Virus record (IMG/VR): IMGVR_UViG_3300021197_001337
Span: 1 to 33,520 of that record
DNA from: a virus
Strand: one strand, 5' to 3'
Length of the DNA: 33,520 nucleotides
Part shown: piece by piece, positions 1-7,869 of the stretch
How positions within the stretch are numbered: position 1 is the first letter of the stretch
Layout: each line of letters opens with the position of its first letter
The notes under the pieces: generated by a model
Database searches by the model: none
What the model was told of the DNA's origin: nothing
Seen by the model: only the letters and a program-made list of their open reading frames with translations
Made by a program: the position numbers and the translations under genes

Positions 1-461
1 ACAAGAAAAGGATCTTGGAGCAGTTTGAGATCCACCCAACAAACTTCGCACTTGCGAGAGCAATCGCAGGGGACAAGAGCGACAACCTTCCCGGTGTTGG
101 CGGAGCGGGTTTGCCGACTGTATCTAAACGATTTCCTTTCCTTTCCGAGGAAAAATCATACACAATACAAGAGCTAGTTGACTATGCCGAAGGTGTTGAT
201 AGCAAACTCAAAGTGTATAAGAACATCATCGAGAAGAGAGAGCTAATCGAAAAGAATTACAAGATGATGCAGCTATATGCTCCCAACATCTCGGCACAAA
301 GCGCACAGCATATTCGGGGAATGTTGAGGGATCCAAAATTGATGTTTAACAAGACTGGCGTACAAACTATGATGATCATCGATGGCTTCGGAGCTTATGA
401 CACTTCAGACCTGTTTTCTCTGTTCCGCAAGATGGTAGTTCAAAGTAAGGAGGCAGAATGA
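1..461 (+). CDS. 5'-3' exonuclease / flap endonuclease (RNase H-like), C-terminal part
   Basis: The reading frame is open from the left edge, so this is the C-terminal part of a longer gene; the first in-frame TTG at 15 is probably not the true start. Residues near the window edge read GDKSDNLPGVGGAG, which is the metal- and DNA-binding helix-hairpin-helix signature (GDxSDNxPGVxGxG) of the PolA 5'-nuclease / T4 RNase H / FEN family. Such enzymes remove RNA primers and 5' flaps during lagging-strand synthesis, which fits the helicase gene just downstream. The catalytic N-terminal acidic residues lie outside the window. The stop overlaps the next start as ATGA at 458-461, so the two are probably translationally coupled. 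The family assignment is firm; whether it acts mainly as RNase H or as a flap nuclease cannot be told. Confidence 0.8.
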   Translation, partial: KKRILEQFEIHPTNFALARAIAGDKSDNLPGVGGAGLPTVSKRFPFLSEEKSYTIQELVDYAEGVDSKLKVYKNIIEKRELIEKNYKMMQLYAPNISAQSAQHIRGMLRDPKLMFNKTGVQTMMIIDGFGAYDTSDLFSLFRKMVVQSKEAE

Positions 462-739
462 GTGAGCCACCGGGAATGTGGGAAAATTTGCCGATGCTAA
501 CTAAAGCAGCATCATTATTTTTTATTCTAGGAAAGGTTGTCGGTTTCATGACCTTTTTTACGTTCTTCGCTAACTTAATGCTTGCAAAGTGGATGCTAAT
601 GGTATATGCTATGTTCATTGGAATTAGCATCTTTCTTTCTGGATATCAGATGTTCAGAAAGGGAAAACGAGATAACAAGCCCACAAGACAGCAAGTAGAA
701 GAATGGGCAAGAGAATATAGATTACTAGAAGGAAGGTAA
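458..739 (+). CDS. Small membrane protein, two predicted TM helices
   Basis: Unrecognised 93-residue protein. Two hydrophobic stretches, about residues 15-37 and 41-62, are separated by a very short turn containing Ala-Lys-Trp, which suggests a helical hairpin in the inner membrane. The C-terminal third is basic and hydrophilic (Arg-Lys-rich from about residue 66) and is probably cytoplasmic. The start codon overlaps the stop of the nuclease gene (ATGA), and the stop overlaps the helicase start (TAATG at 737-741), so it sits inside a replication operon. A role in attaching replication to the membrane is possible but is only a guess from position. Confidence 0.7.
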   Translation: MSEPPGMWENLPMLTKAASLFFILGKVVGFMTFFTFFANLMLAKWMLMVYAMFIGISIFLSGYQMFRKGKRDNKPTRQQVEEWAREYRLLEGR

Positions 740-2094
740 TGGAAAAAGCGAATTTTTCAAAGTATGGCAAGGACTTTCAGGAAAAGCTGGTTTACTTAAT
801 CATGACTGAGAGACCTTTTTGCGACCAGTTAGGAGAAGTGCTTGATACCTCTTTTCTAGAACTGAGATATTTACAAACTTTGGTAACAAAAATATATGAT
901 TATAAAATAAAATATAAATCTCATCCATCTCTTAAAGTGATTGGGTCTATTATCAAATCCGAAATCTCCCCAGATGACGAAGCCGTTAAAGAGCAGATTG
1001 TAGATTACTTCAAGAGATCCTTAACGGACTCAGAGATAATTAGAGACGCTGACTACGTAAGGGAAACCTCTCTAGACTTCTGCAAGAAGCAGAAACTTAA
1101 AGAAGCGATGATGAAGTCTGTTGGTCTCTTGAATAGCTCTTCTTTCGACGAAATTAGTACAGTAATTAATGATGCTTTGAAATTGGGAGCAGACAGTAAT
1201 TACGGGTATGACTATAAAAAAGACTTCGAAGAAAGATATATGCTCAAAGCAAGAAATCCAGTCACAACTGGCTGGGAACAAATTGACAACATTTGCAAAG
1301 GAGGACTAGGAAGTGGAGAACTTGGTGTTGTTATTGCCCCAACTGGGGCTGGCAAATCTATGGTACTGGTACATCTTGGGGCGCAAGCCATAAAAGCTGG
1401 TTTAAATGTTATTCATTATACTCTAGAGTTATCAAACACGACTATTGGGCAGAGATATGATAGCTGCTTAACTGGTGTACATCTAAAGGATTTGTTCTCC
1501 CTTAAGGAACAAATTTACGAAAAAGTTAAAGATATGGATGGCAATGTCATAATTAAAGAGTATCCAACAAAGTCTGCTAGTACGTCTACAATACGAGCGC
1601 ACTTGGATAAGCTAAAACAACAAGGTGTGCCAATCGATATGATTATAGTTGACTACGGAGATCTACTCAAGCCAGTTAACGCTCCTCGCGGAAACGAGAA
1701 GAGGCATGATCTTGAGTCAATATATGAAGAGTTGAGAGCTATTTCTCAAATATATGAATGTCCGTTATGGACAGCATCACAAACAAACAGATCTGGACTT
1801 AATGCTGAATTGATAACCATGGAGGCAGTTTCAGAATCATTCAACAAGTGCTTTGTTGCGGATTTTATTTTTTCTTTGTCTAGGACAATAGCCGATAAAG
1901 CTAAAAACAGAGGCAAGATTTTTATTGCCAAAAATAGAAACGGAAGGGACGGCATACCATATGCCATTTCGATGGACACTTCTAATATTAAACTTGAGGT
2001 GCTTGAAGGGGAATTTGATGAAATCTCTGAAAAGCCAGACGCCAAGAGGCAATCTGAAAGAATTAATGAAGCATACAAGGATTTTAAAAAATAA
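739..2094 (+). CDS. DnaB-type replicative DNA helicase
   Basis: Hexameric 5'-3' helicase of the DnaB/T4 gp41 family, expected to unwind the phage fork. The 451-residue protein has an N-terminal helical region (about 1-165) and a RecA-type motor domain. Walker A is APTGAGKS at 200-207; the expected catalytic Glu is E230 in TLE; Walker B is MIIVD ending at D305; the SQTNR sensor motif lies at about 347-351. The length matches phage and bacterial DnaB proteins (about 450-470). Translation starts at the ATG overlapping the upstream stop. It is followed after 14 bases by the ribonucleotide reductase, with a GGGG-rich ribosome site. No separate primase domain is visible, so primase must be elsewhere. 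Confidence 0.88.
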   Translation: MEKANFSKYGKDFQEKLVYLIMTERPFCDQLGEVLDTSFLELRYLQTLVTKIYDYKIKYKSHPSLKVIGSIIKSEISPDDEAVKEQIVDYFKRSLTDSEIIRDADYVRETSLDFCKKQKLKEAMMKSVGLLNSSSFDEISTVINDALKLGADSNYGYDYKKDFEERYMLKARNPVTTGWEQIDNICKGGLGSGELGVVIAPTGAGKSMVLVHLGAQAIKAGLNVIHYTLELSNTTIGQRYDSCLTGVHLKDLFSLKEQIYEKVKDMDGNVIIKEYPTKSASTSTIRAHLDKLKQQGVPIDMIIVDYGDLLKPVNAPRGNEKRHDLESIYEELRAISQIYECPLWTASQTNRSGLNAELITMEAVSESFNKCFVADFIFSLSRTIADKAKNRGKIFIAKNRNGRDGIPYAISMDTSNIKLEVLEGEFDEISEKPDAKRQSERINEAYKDFKK

Positions 2095-2108
2095 AAGGGG
2101 ATAAGCGA

Positions 2109-3977
2109 ATGACAGACAAGGATAAAGTAGCAAGAGATATCTTATCTGATATCACCGTTCATATGAAATACGCGAGGTACCTCCCTGAAAAAGAACGTAG
2201 GGAGACTTGGGCAGAGATCGTGGATAGAAATAAAGCCATGCACGTAAAGAAATACCCAGAACTAGAAGAAGAAATCAACGATGCCTACCATATGGTGTAC
2301 AACAAGAGAGTATTACCCTCTATGCGTTCGATGCAGTTTGGTGGTAAGCCAATTGAGGTAGCGCCAAATCGTATATACAACTGTGCCTTCGCACCGATTG
2401 ATGATTGGAGAGTGTTCAGCGAGATTATGTTTCTACTTCTTGGTGGAACCGGCGTAGGATACAGCGTACAAAAGCATCACGTAGAGAAGTTACCAGAAAT
2501 TCAAAAGCCTATGTCCAAGAGGACCCGCCGCTTTTTAGTCAACGACTCTATAGAAGGGTGGGCAGATGCTGTCAAAGCCCTCGTCCAGTCGTACTTTAAA
2601 GGTGGCTCCAAGTTACGCTTTGACTACTCAGACATTAGACCAAAGGGCGCTCGGCTTGTAACTTCTGGTGGAAAAGCACCGGGCCCGCAGCCACTTAAAG
2701 AGTGCTTAGTTAAACTCCAAGGCATGTTCGAGGCTAAGGAAACAGGAGACAAACTCACAACTATCGAAGCCCACGATATGATCTGCCACATCGCAGACGC
2801 AGTTCTTGCTGGAGGCATTCGTCGCGCTGCTCTCATCTCTTTATTCTCTGCTGATGATAACGAAATGATCGCTGCCAAGACTGGTAACTGGTGGGAGACA
2901 GCACCGCAGCGAGGCAGGGCAAACAATTCTGTTGTGCTTCTCCGCCATAGAATCACCAAAGAATACTTCCAAGATTTATGGGAAAGAGTAAAAGAATCAG
3001 GTAGCGGAGAGCCGGGATTTTATTTTTCTAACGATAAAGACTGGGGTACCAACCCTTGCTGCGAAATTGCCCTACGACCTTACCAGTTCTGTAATCTAAC
3101 AGAGGTAAATGTAAGCGATGTAGAGAGCCAAGGAGAGTTGAATAGTCGTGTGAGAGCCGCATCATTTATTGGTACACTACAAGCAGGATACACCGACTTC
3201 CACTACCTCCGTGATATCTGGAGAAGAACCACAGAGAGAGAGGCTCTCGTTGGTGTAAGCATGACTGGCATCGCATCTGGAAAAGTTTTAAACCTAGATA
3301 CGACTGAGGCATGTAATGTAGTCAAGATGGAAAATGAAAGAGTTGCTAAACTCATCGGAGTAAAGAAGGCAGCAAGAACAACCACAGTCAAGCCAGCAGG
3401 GACGACCTCCTTAACTGTCGGCACCTCTAGTGGTATTCACGCATGGCACAATGACTATTACATCCGTCGCCTACGGGTAGGCAAGAACGAAGCGATCTAT
3501 AGTTACTTGTCCCTCTACCACCCAGATATGGTTGAGGATGAATACTTTAGACCACACGACACAGCAGTAATCTCTGTTCCGCAGAAAGCCCCAGAGGGTG
3601 CGATTATGAGAACTGAAAGTGCCCTACAGTTGTTAAAGCGAGTAGCCAAAGTCAGCACAGAGTGGGTCAAGCCCGGAACAAGAAACGGGCAGAACACTCA
3701 CAATGTATCAGCCACCATCTCTATCAAGGAAGCCGAGTGGGTTGATGTTGGAGAGTGGATGTGGGACAACCGAGATGTATACAACGGTCTATCTGTATTA
3801 CCTTTCTCAGATCACTCCTACAAACAAGCACCTTTTGAGGATTGTTCCAAGGAAACCTACGAAGCATTATTGGAAAGCCTAGAGGAGGTAGACTTGACCA
3901 AGGTGATAGAGGTAGACGACAACACAGACCTTTCAGGCGAACTTGCTTGTGCCGGTGGTGCTTGCGAGATTACTTAA
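2109..3977 (+). CDS. Adenosylcobalamin-dependent (class II) ribonucleoside triphosphate reductase
   Basis: Reduces ribonucleotides to deoxyribonucleotides using adenosylcobalamin to make a protein thiyl radical. The active-site pattern matches the monomeric Lactobacillus leichmannii enzyme (C119, C408, E410, C419): here NC at 91-92 gives C92, and NPCCE at 315-319 gives the radical C317 and E319. FCNL places C328 exactly 11 residues after C317, as in the model enzyme. The C-terminus ends CAGGACEIT with the C-x4-C redox pair (C614, C619) that shuttles electrons from thioredoxin. At 622 residues it is shorter than the 739-residue Lactobacillus protein, as a trimmed phage version might be. It needs cobalamin from the host, and it works without oxygen or a small subunit. 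It would supply precursors to the replication genes around it. Confidence 0.9.
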   Translation: MTDKDKVARDILSDITVHMKYARYLPEKERRETWAEIVDRNKAMHVKKYPELEEEINDAYHMVYNKRVLPSMRSMQFGGKPIEVAPNRIYNCAFAPIDDWRVFSEIMFLLLGGTGVGYSVQKHHVEKLPEIQKPMSKRTRRFLVNDSIEGWADAVKALVQSYFKGGSKLRFDYSDIRPKGARLVTSGGKAPGPQPLKECLVKLQGMFEAKETGDKLTTIEAHDMICHIADAVLAGGIRRAALISLFSADDNEMIAAKTGNWWETAPQRGRANNSVVLLRHRITKEYFQDLWERVKESGSGEPGFYFSNDKDWGTNPCCEIALRPYQFCNLTEVNVSDVESQGELNSRVRAASFIGTLQAGYTDFHYLRDIWRRTTEREALVGVSMTGIASGKVLNLDTTEACNVVKMENERVAKLIGVKKAARTTTVKPAGTTSLTVGTSSGIHAWHNDYYIRRLRVGKNEAIYSYLSLYHPDMVEDEYFRPHDTAVISVPQKAPEGAIMRTESALQLLKRVAKVSTEWVKPGTRNGQNTHNVSATISIKEAEWVDVGEWMWDNRDVYNGLSVLPFSDHSYKQAPFEDCSKETYEALLESLEEVDLTKVIEVDDNTDLSGELACAGGACEIT

Positions 3978-3985
3978 AAAAACAC

Positions 3986-4013
3986 TTGACTTTTGCTGAG
4001 AAATGATTATAAT
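3986..4013 (+). promoter_or_regulatory. Sigma-70-type promoter upstream of the 4046 gene
   Basis: TTGACT (3986-3991), 16-base spacer, TATAAT (4008-4013): a near-consensus bacterial promoter in the 68-base gap after the ribonucleotide reductase. It would drive the 81-residue protein and the GroES-like gene. An AACGGAGGAAAG ribosome site follows before ATG 4046. Confidence 0.8.
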
Positions 4014-4045
4014 ATATAATGTAAAGACAACCAACGGAGGAAAGA

Positions 4046-4291
4046 ATGTCTGACGATAAAACTAAACAAGAGTACATTGGAAACTTTATTCGTGCCCTCG
4101 CAGAGGTGGAGGCAGAGATGCTGCCTTACCAAGAGCACCGTAAAGATCTCAAAAAGAGCTACGTTCAAAACGGATGGCTTAGTAAAGAAGAACTCTCTTC
4201 TGCTATTCGTGCCTACCGTATGTTGAAGAACGACGAAGACATCGAACAGTTGCTTGATATGTACGAGAAAGTTTCCAAGGTTCCATACTAG
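4046..4291 (+). CDS. Hypothetical protein, helical, 81 aa
   Basis: Not recognised. An 81-residue, charged, probably all-helical protein with no hydrophobic segment, so likely cytoplasmic. The middle reads like two amphipathic helices joined by a short loop (NGWLSKEELSSAIRAYR), somewhat like a helix-loop-helix. It has a strong ribosome site (GGAGG eight bases upstream) and is the first gene after a near-consensus promoter, so it should be well expressed. It lies eight bases upstream of the GroES-like gene and probably shares its transcript. Confidence 0.65.
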   Translation: MSDDKTKQEYIGNFIRALAEVEAEMLPYQEHRKDLKKSYVQNGWLSKEELSSAIRAYRMLKNDEDIEQLLDMYEKVSKVPY

Positions 4292-4299
4292 GGGGTATT

Positions 4300-4602
4300 A
4301 TGAATTTCAGACCACAGAATAGATATTTGCTAGTTCAGACCCAAGCGCAGGAGGACGCCGATAATACCGGCGTTCTTTTGCCCGAGGGCTATAGTTTGCC
4401 CAAGGACAAGTATGTTATGGCTACAGTATTGGACAGCGCAGAAGATTGCAAAAAAGAGACTGTTTATGGCGGAGCTTTATACAAGGAAGGGTCAAAAGTT
4501 GTTGTGGATAGTTCCATGATAGAGGCTGTAAGCGTATCTGGGGAAACCTACGAAATCGTTTTGGAAAACTACGTTGTAGGCTTTATGCAGGATAACGGCT
4601 AA
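4300..4602 (+). CDS. GroES-like co-chaperonin (Cpn10 fold)
   Basis: At 100 residues it has GroES size and layout. It opens with MNFRPQNRYLLVQ, comparable to the GroES opening MNIRPLHDRVIVK, then a loop with TGVLLPEGY where GroES has the GroEL-binding mobile loop GGIVLTG. Later GSKVVVDSS aligns with the VGDIVIF strand, and the protein ends in a strand with YEIVLENYVVGFM like the GroES end. I infer a phage co-chaperonin, functionally like T4 gp31, that caps a GroEL ring; the phage GroEL gene is about 18 kb downstream at 22181. It follows the 4046 gene closely and is followed by a terminator. Sequence similarity to GroES is low, so the assignment rests on the pattern of conserved positions. Confidence 0.62.
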   Translation: MNFRPQNRYLLVQTQAQEDADNTGVLLPEGYSLPKDKYVMATVLDSAEDCKKETVYGGALYKEGSKVVVDSSMIEAVSVSGETYEIVLENYVVGFMQDNG

Positions 4603-4646
4603 AATAAGTTCTTTTAATTGTAGTGGCGACTAATTACAACCGTAAC

Positions 4647-4672
4647 AAGGCACCGCGAGTGCCTTATTTTTT
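4647..4672 (+). terminator. Rho-independent terminator after GroES-like gene
   Basis: Perfect 7-bp stem (AAGGCAC at 4647-4653 with GTGCCTT at 4659-4665), 5-base loop, then A and six T. It ends the transcript that begins at the 3986 promoter. Confidence 0.85.
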
Positions 4673-4685
4673 GTAAGAGGTATTT

Positions 4686-4937
4686 ATGATGAAAGCTGCT
4701 ATTATTGTTGTCGCTGGTATTATGGCGATAGCAGGTCCTGTCTTCGCTCAAGAAGCTACAGGAATGAACTATCCAATAAACTATACTAGTTCAGAAAAAG
4801 AGAAAGAACAGATTTTGAAACACTTTAAAATGTATGAACCCAACGCATCCAGTAAGTACAAGAATGATATGTTTGTTGCCCCAGAACTCACTATCACAGA
4901 GGGCGAAGAAAGTAACTTTTATAAAAAAGCGAAGTAA
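4686..4937 (+). CDS. Small exported protein with signal peptide
   Basis: An 83-residue protein with a textbook Sec signal peptide: MMK, a hydrophobic core of about 15 residues, and a PVFA-QE cleavage site after about residue 21. The mature part (about 60 residues) is hydrophilic with many Glu and Lys, and has no Cys. ATG 4686 is followed at once by a second ATG at 4689; either could be used, with AGAGG upstream. It is the first gene after the terminator, and its stop codon touches the ATG of the 306-residue gene. Function unknown; a periplasmic role such as superinfection exclusion is possible, but nothing in the sequence shows it. Confidence 0.7.
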   Translation: MMKAAIIVVAGIMAIAGPVFAQEATGMNYPINYTSSEKEKEQILKHFKMYEPNASSKYKNDMFVAPELTITEGEESNFYKKAK

Positions 4938-5858
4938 ATGGTTTTTAAAACTCCGGAGCAAAAATGTAATGACATAGTAATAGGTCATTCCCTTCCTGCG
5001 CTTCTGTACAGTTACCTTAATGATTATCCAACAATAACAAACAAACAATTCATAGACAACTCGTTTGACTTCTGCCACCCAGAGCTACCCCTTGGAGTGA
5101 TAGGCTTTGATAGCAACATGAGGCACTTCAAGACAACAGGTGACCCAGTTGAGATGGGGGTTTCAAAGGCAGAAATAAAATCTCAATTGCTCTTATGCCT
5201 ATCTCTGTCTGGACTATTAATGAATAGCGTAGCTCCCAATAACATAAAAATTGGGGAGGGTAGAATAAGCTATTTTACAAAATCTAGAAAATACTCCACT
5301 ACCTATACAACAGCGCATATTTTTAATGCCGACAATATTAATGGCGCAAATATAAAAAAGCATAACATATCTTATGATGTTTATGATAGTATACACATTC
5401 GTTCGTCTAACAAGAATGATATTGAATACATAAGCACCGACGATAACTTTGTAAACCAGATATACATATACCCTAGTGAGAGAAACGGGACACGCAAAGA
5501 AGATCGAGACATTATGTGTAAGTCGATACTAACAAGGGAACAGTTAGATTCTTTTGACTATTCAGACACTATCTGTAGAATGAAGGTGGCTACAAAGATG
5601 AAAGACTGTGGGTTTACGGGCTCAAAAGTTGGCATAACAAAGAGAAATTCATCCGAGCAGTATTGGAGGGAATTGTCTTTGGTTAGCGCAGAAAGAAATG
5701 TTTATGAAAAATGTCTTTTAAGTTGCGAGGACAACGGCGAAAATATACTTATTAATAATAGTACCGCACAGCAGATTATTGATCAACATGGAGAGAACGT
5801 TGGTCTGGCTAAAAAAATAAACTCTGCGCTTAGGCAAGAAGAGGCAGCACCATATTGA
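4938..5858 (+). CDS. Hypothetical protein, possibly degenerate Rossmann-like N-terminus
   Basis: Unrecognised 306-residue protein. The N-terminus (DIVIGHSLPALLYSYLND, about residues 12-29) looks like a beta-strand, tight turn and helix as in FAD/NAD-binding Rossmann folds of the UDP-galactopyranose mutase type. However, the GxGxxG glycines are mostly missing, so cofactor binding is doubtful. The rest is mixed alpha/beta without a motif I can name. ATG 4938 directly follows the TAA of the exported protein, and the stop overlaps the TTG start of the cysteine synthase gene. The tight packing with cysteine synthase and a nucleotidyltransferase-like gene suggests a shared metabolic role. Confidence 0.6.
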   Translation: MVFKTPEQKCNDIVIGHSLPALLYSYLNDYPTITNKQFIDNSFDFCHPELPLGVIGFDSNMRHFKTTGDPVEMGVSKAEIKSQLLLCLSLSGLLMNSVAPNNIKIGEGRISYFTKSRKYSTTYTTAHIFNADNINGANIKKHNISYDVYDSIHIRSSNKNDIEYISTDDNFVNQIYIYPSERNGTRKEDRDIMCKSILTREQLDSFDYSDTICRMKVATKMKDCGFTGSKVGITKRNSSEQYWRELSLVSAERNVYEKCLLSCEDNGENILINNSTAQQIIDQHGENVGLAKKINSALRQEEAAPY

Positions 5859-6994
5859 GTTTTTACAGAATCAGGACTACCCCAAGTGCGGTAGCCATGG
5901 ACTCTGGCGGCACCGGAGGTGCACCGGCATCACCAGTGTCCAATCAAAGACCTACGCCAATAGATGGTGCGGCCGCCATAGGGAGCGAAAACAATAACGG
6001 CATCGATATTGATGATGTGGCTGATGTGGATAGGCACGTCCACAGCGAAATTAATTGCTACCAAAACATGAGTTCCGAGCAGGTCATGACAGTTATTGGT
6101 AAATCTAAAATAGGTGGAATGAAGATAATGAATTTAGGAAATTTAGTGGGGAATACCCCTTTGATTAAACTTGGTGATAGGCTGTATGCGAAGTTTGAAA
6201 CATACAATCCAAGCGGAAGTATCAAGGACAGGATAGGGTATTACATTCTTGAGAAAGCAGAAGAGCGGGGAGAACTCAAGTCGGGAGACACCATCGTCGA
6301 AGCCACCAGCGGAAACACGGGCATCTCCGTCTCTATGTTCGGTGCCAACAAAGGGTATAAGGTGATTATTATTATGCCGTGTAATATGAGTGAAGAGCGC
6401 AAGCAGATGATGCGTATGTTCGGGGCAGAGGTTATCGAAGTTGAGGCAGGAGATTTTGACAGAGCCATCGCGATGCGAGATCACATTTGTAAAGAGGACG
6501 GCTTCTTCAACTTCAACCAGTTTCACAACTTAGATAACATCGCCTGCCACTACGAGACAACGGGTGTTGAGATCTTACAACAAACCGAAGGAAAAAAGAT
6601 AGCGGCTTTTCTTGACGGTACAGGCACAGGTGGAACTTTAATGGGAGTTGGCAAGAGGCTAAAAGAAAGACATCCCAGCATTAAAACACTAGCCATAGAG
6701 CCAGCAGAGTCTCCTGTGATGAGCGGAGGAGAGCCGGGTTTACACGGCATCCAAGGTATTGGCGATGGTTCAAAGTTTTTAGTTGACTTGGACAAGGTAG
6801 ATGAGGTATTATTAGTAAAGACTGATGATGCTATCGAAAGAATGAAACGACTCCACCAAAGAGGATTACTCGTGGGTATAAGTTCGGGAGCAAATGTGTT
6901 AGCATCAGAAAGATGGATTGAGCAAAACAATCCAGATGGAATAGTTGTGACAATACTTTGTGATAGAGGCGAACGATACCTTTCATGTTTGTAA
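5855..6994 (+). CDS. Cysteine synthase (O-acetylserine sulfhydrylase) with N-terminal extension
   Basis: PLP enzyme of the CysK/CysM family, which makes cysteine from O-acetylserine and sulfide. Core motifs are intact: GNTPLIKL (99-106), NPSGSIKDR with PLP lysine K124, TSGNTG (151-156) for substrate carboxylate, GTGTGG (255-260) for PLP phosphate, HGIQGIG (297-303), GISSGAN (341-347) and the GERYLS tail. The core from about residue 89 is 291 residues, near the size of CysM. The first 88 residues are extra: low-complexity, rich in Gly, Ala, Pro, Asn and Asp. The long form starts at TTG 5855, overlapping the upstream stop; an internal ATG at 6119, preceded by AGGTGG, could make the bare enzyme. 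The next gene overlaps its end by ten bases. Confidence 0.87.
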   Translation: MSFYRIRTTPSAVAMDSGGTGGAPASPVSNQRPTPIDGAAAIGSENNNGIDIDDVADVDRHVHSEINCYQNMSSEQVMTVIGKSKIGGMKIMNLGNLVGNTPLIKLGDRLYAKFETYNPSGSIKDRIGYYILEKAEERGELKSGDTIVEATSGNTGISVSMFGANKGYKVIIIMPCNMSEERKQMMRMFGAEVIEVEAGDFDRAIAMRDHICKEDGFFNFNQFHNLDNIACHYETTGVEILQQTEGKKIAAFLDGTGTGGTLMGVGKRLKERHPSIKTLAIEPAESPVMSGGEPGLHGIQGIGDGSKFLVDLDKVDEVLLVKTDDAIERMKRLHQRGLLVGISSGANVLASERWIEQNNPDGIVVTILCDRGERYLSCL

Positions 6995-7869
6995 ATAATG
7001 GACACTTGGCTGGGATTGTACCAGTCGCATCCCAAAAGCTAGATTATAATTTCCCATGGCATGACTGCCTCCAACCAATTGGAAAGAACTATTTGGCAGT
7101 CGAAAGGGCAGTTTTAGAGTGTGCGTTTGCTGGTTGCGATACTATATGGATTGTAGCTAATGACGACATCCAACCCCTCATAAAGTCTAGGCTAGGGGAC
7201 TATGTTCAAGATCCGGTTTATATCTTCAGAGAGCACGACCCCGGATACATAAAAGACAATAATAAGCGAATATCAATATATTATACACCAATTCACCCTT
7301 CTGATAGGGACAAGCGTGACTGTCTAGCATGGAGCGTTCTTCATGGGGCAGACACATCCTATAGAGTTTCAAGGGGAATGAGCAAGTGGGTTGCCCCATC
7401 TAGATATTATGTGGCTTTTCCTTATGGGATATACAATCCCTCTATTGTCAGGGAACACAGGATTAACATATCATCTAATAAAGACTTTTATTTGTCTCAT
7501 GGTGGGTCCACAATTAAGGATGGAGAATATCTGGGGTTTACCTTCGGAGAGGAGCAGTATAAATCTTACAGAGATCATCTAAGAGAAACTTCCACCGGAG
7601 CATACAAACCAGTAGAATCGGGAGAATTCCCATCAGAAAAGCTGCCGCTAGAAGAAAGATACTCCGCCAGATTTTTTTCTCTTGACAAAGTGTTCGGGAT
7701 AGGAGATACTAGTGGAGCAAATGTCGTTGAGACCCCACACTACTTCAACATCGACTCTTGGGAAGGGTTGAGAACATACTTGGGATCCGACCACAGAATT
7801 TACAGACACAATACATTATTGACAGGAAAGAAGTTTAATAGGATAGGAGAGGATATTGAAGAAGAGTAG
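6985..7869 (+). CDS. Nucleotidyltransferase-like protein (GT-A fold, tentative)
   Basis: A 294-residue protein whose first 75 residues follow the sugar-phosphate nucleotidyltransferase pattern: strand (AGIVPVA), a lysine and loop, LQPIGKNYL like the PLLPIGKKPIL segment, a helix, then AGCDTIWIVAND like the xGIDEIIIVTNY strand, and a GD further on. The usual glycine-rich GGxGTR nucleotide loop is replaced by ASQKLDYNF, so activity or substrate could differ from the classical family. Residues after about 90 have no recognised motif. It overlaps cysteine synthase upstream by ten bases and the DNA polymerase start downstream by 14 bases, so all three are translationally linked. Confidence 0.5.
   Translation: MFVNNGHLAGIVPVASQKLDYNFPWHDCLQPIGKNYLAVERAVLECAFAGCDTIWIVANDDIQPLIKSRLGDYVQDPVYIFREHDPGYIKDNNKRISIYYTPIHPSDRDKRDCLAWSVLHGADTSYRVSRGMSKWVAPSRYYVAFPYGIYNPSIVREHRINISSNKDFYLSHGGSTIKDGEYLGFTFGEEQYKSYRDHLRETSTGAYKPVESGEFPSEKLPLEERYSARFFSLDKVFGIGDTSGANVVETPHYFNIDSWEGLRTYLGSDHRIYRHNTLLTGKKFNRIGEDIEEE

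Noticed and set aside
4618-4640. Promoter between the GroES-like gene and the terminator
   Set aside because: TTGTAG and TACAAC are present but only 11 bases apart, too close for a functional promoter.
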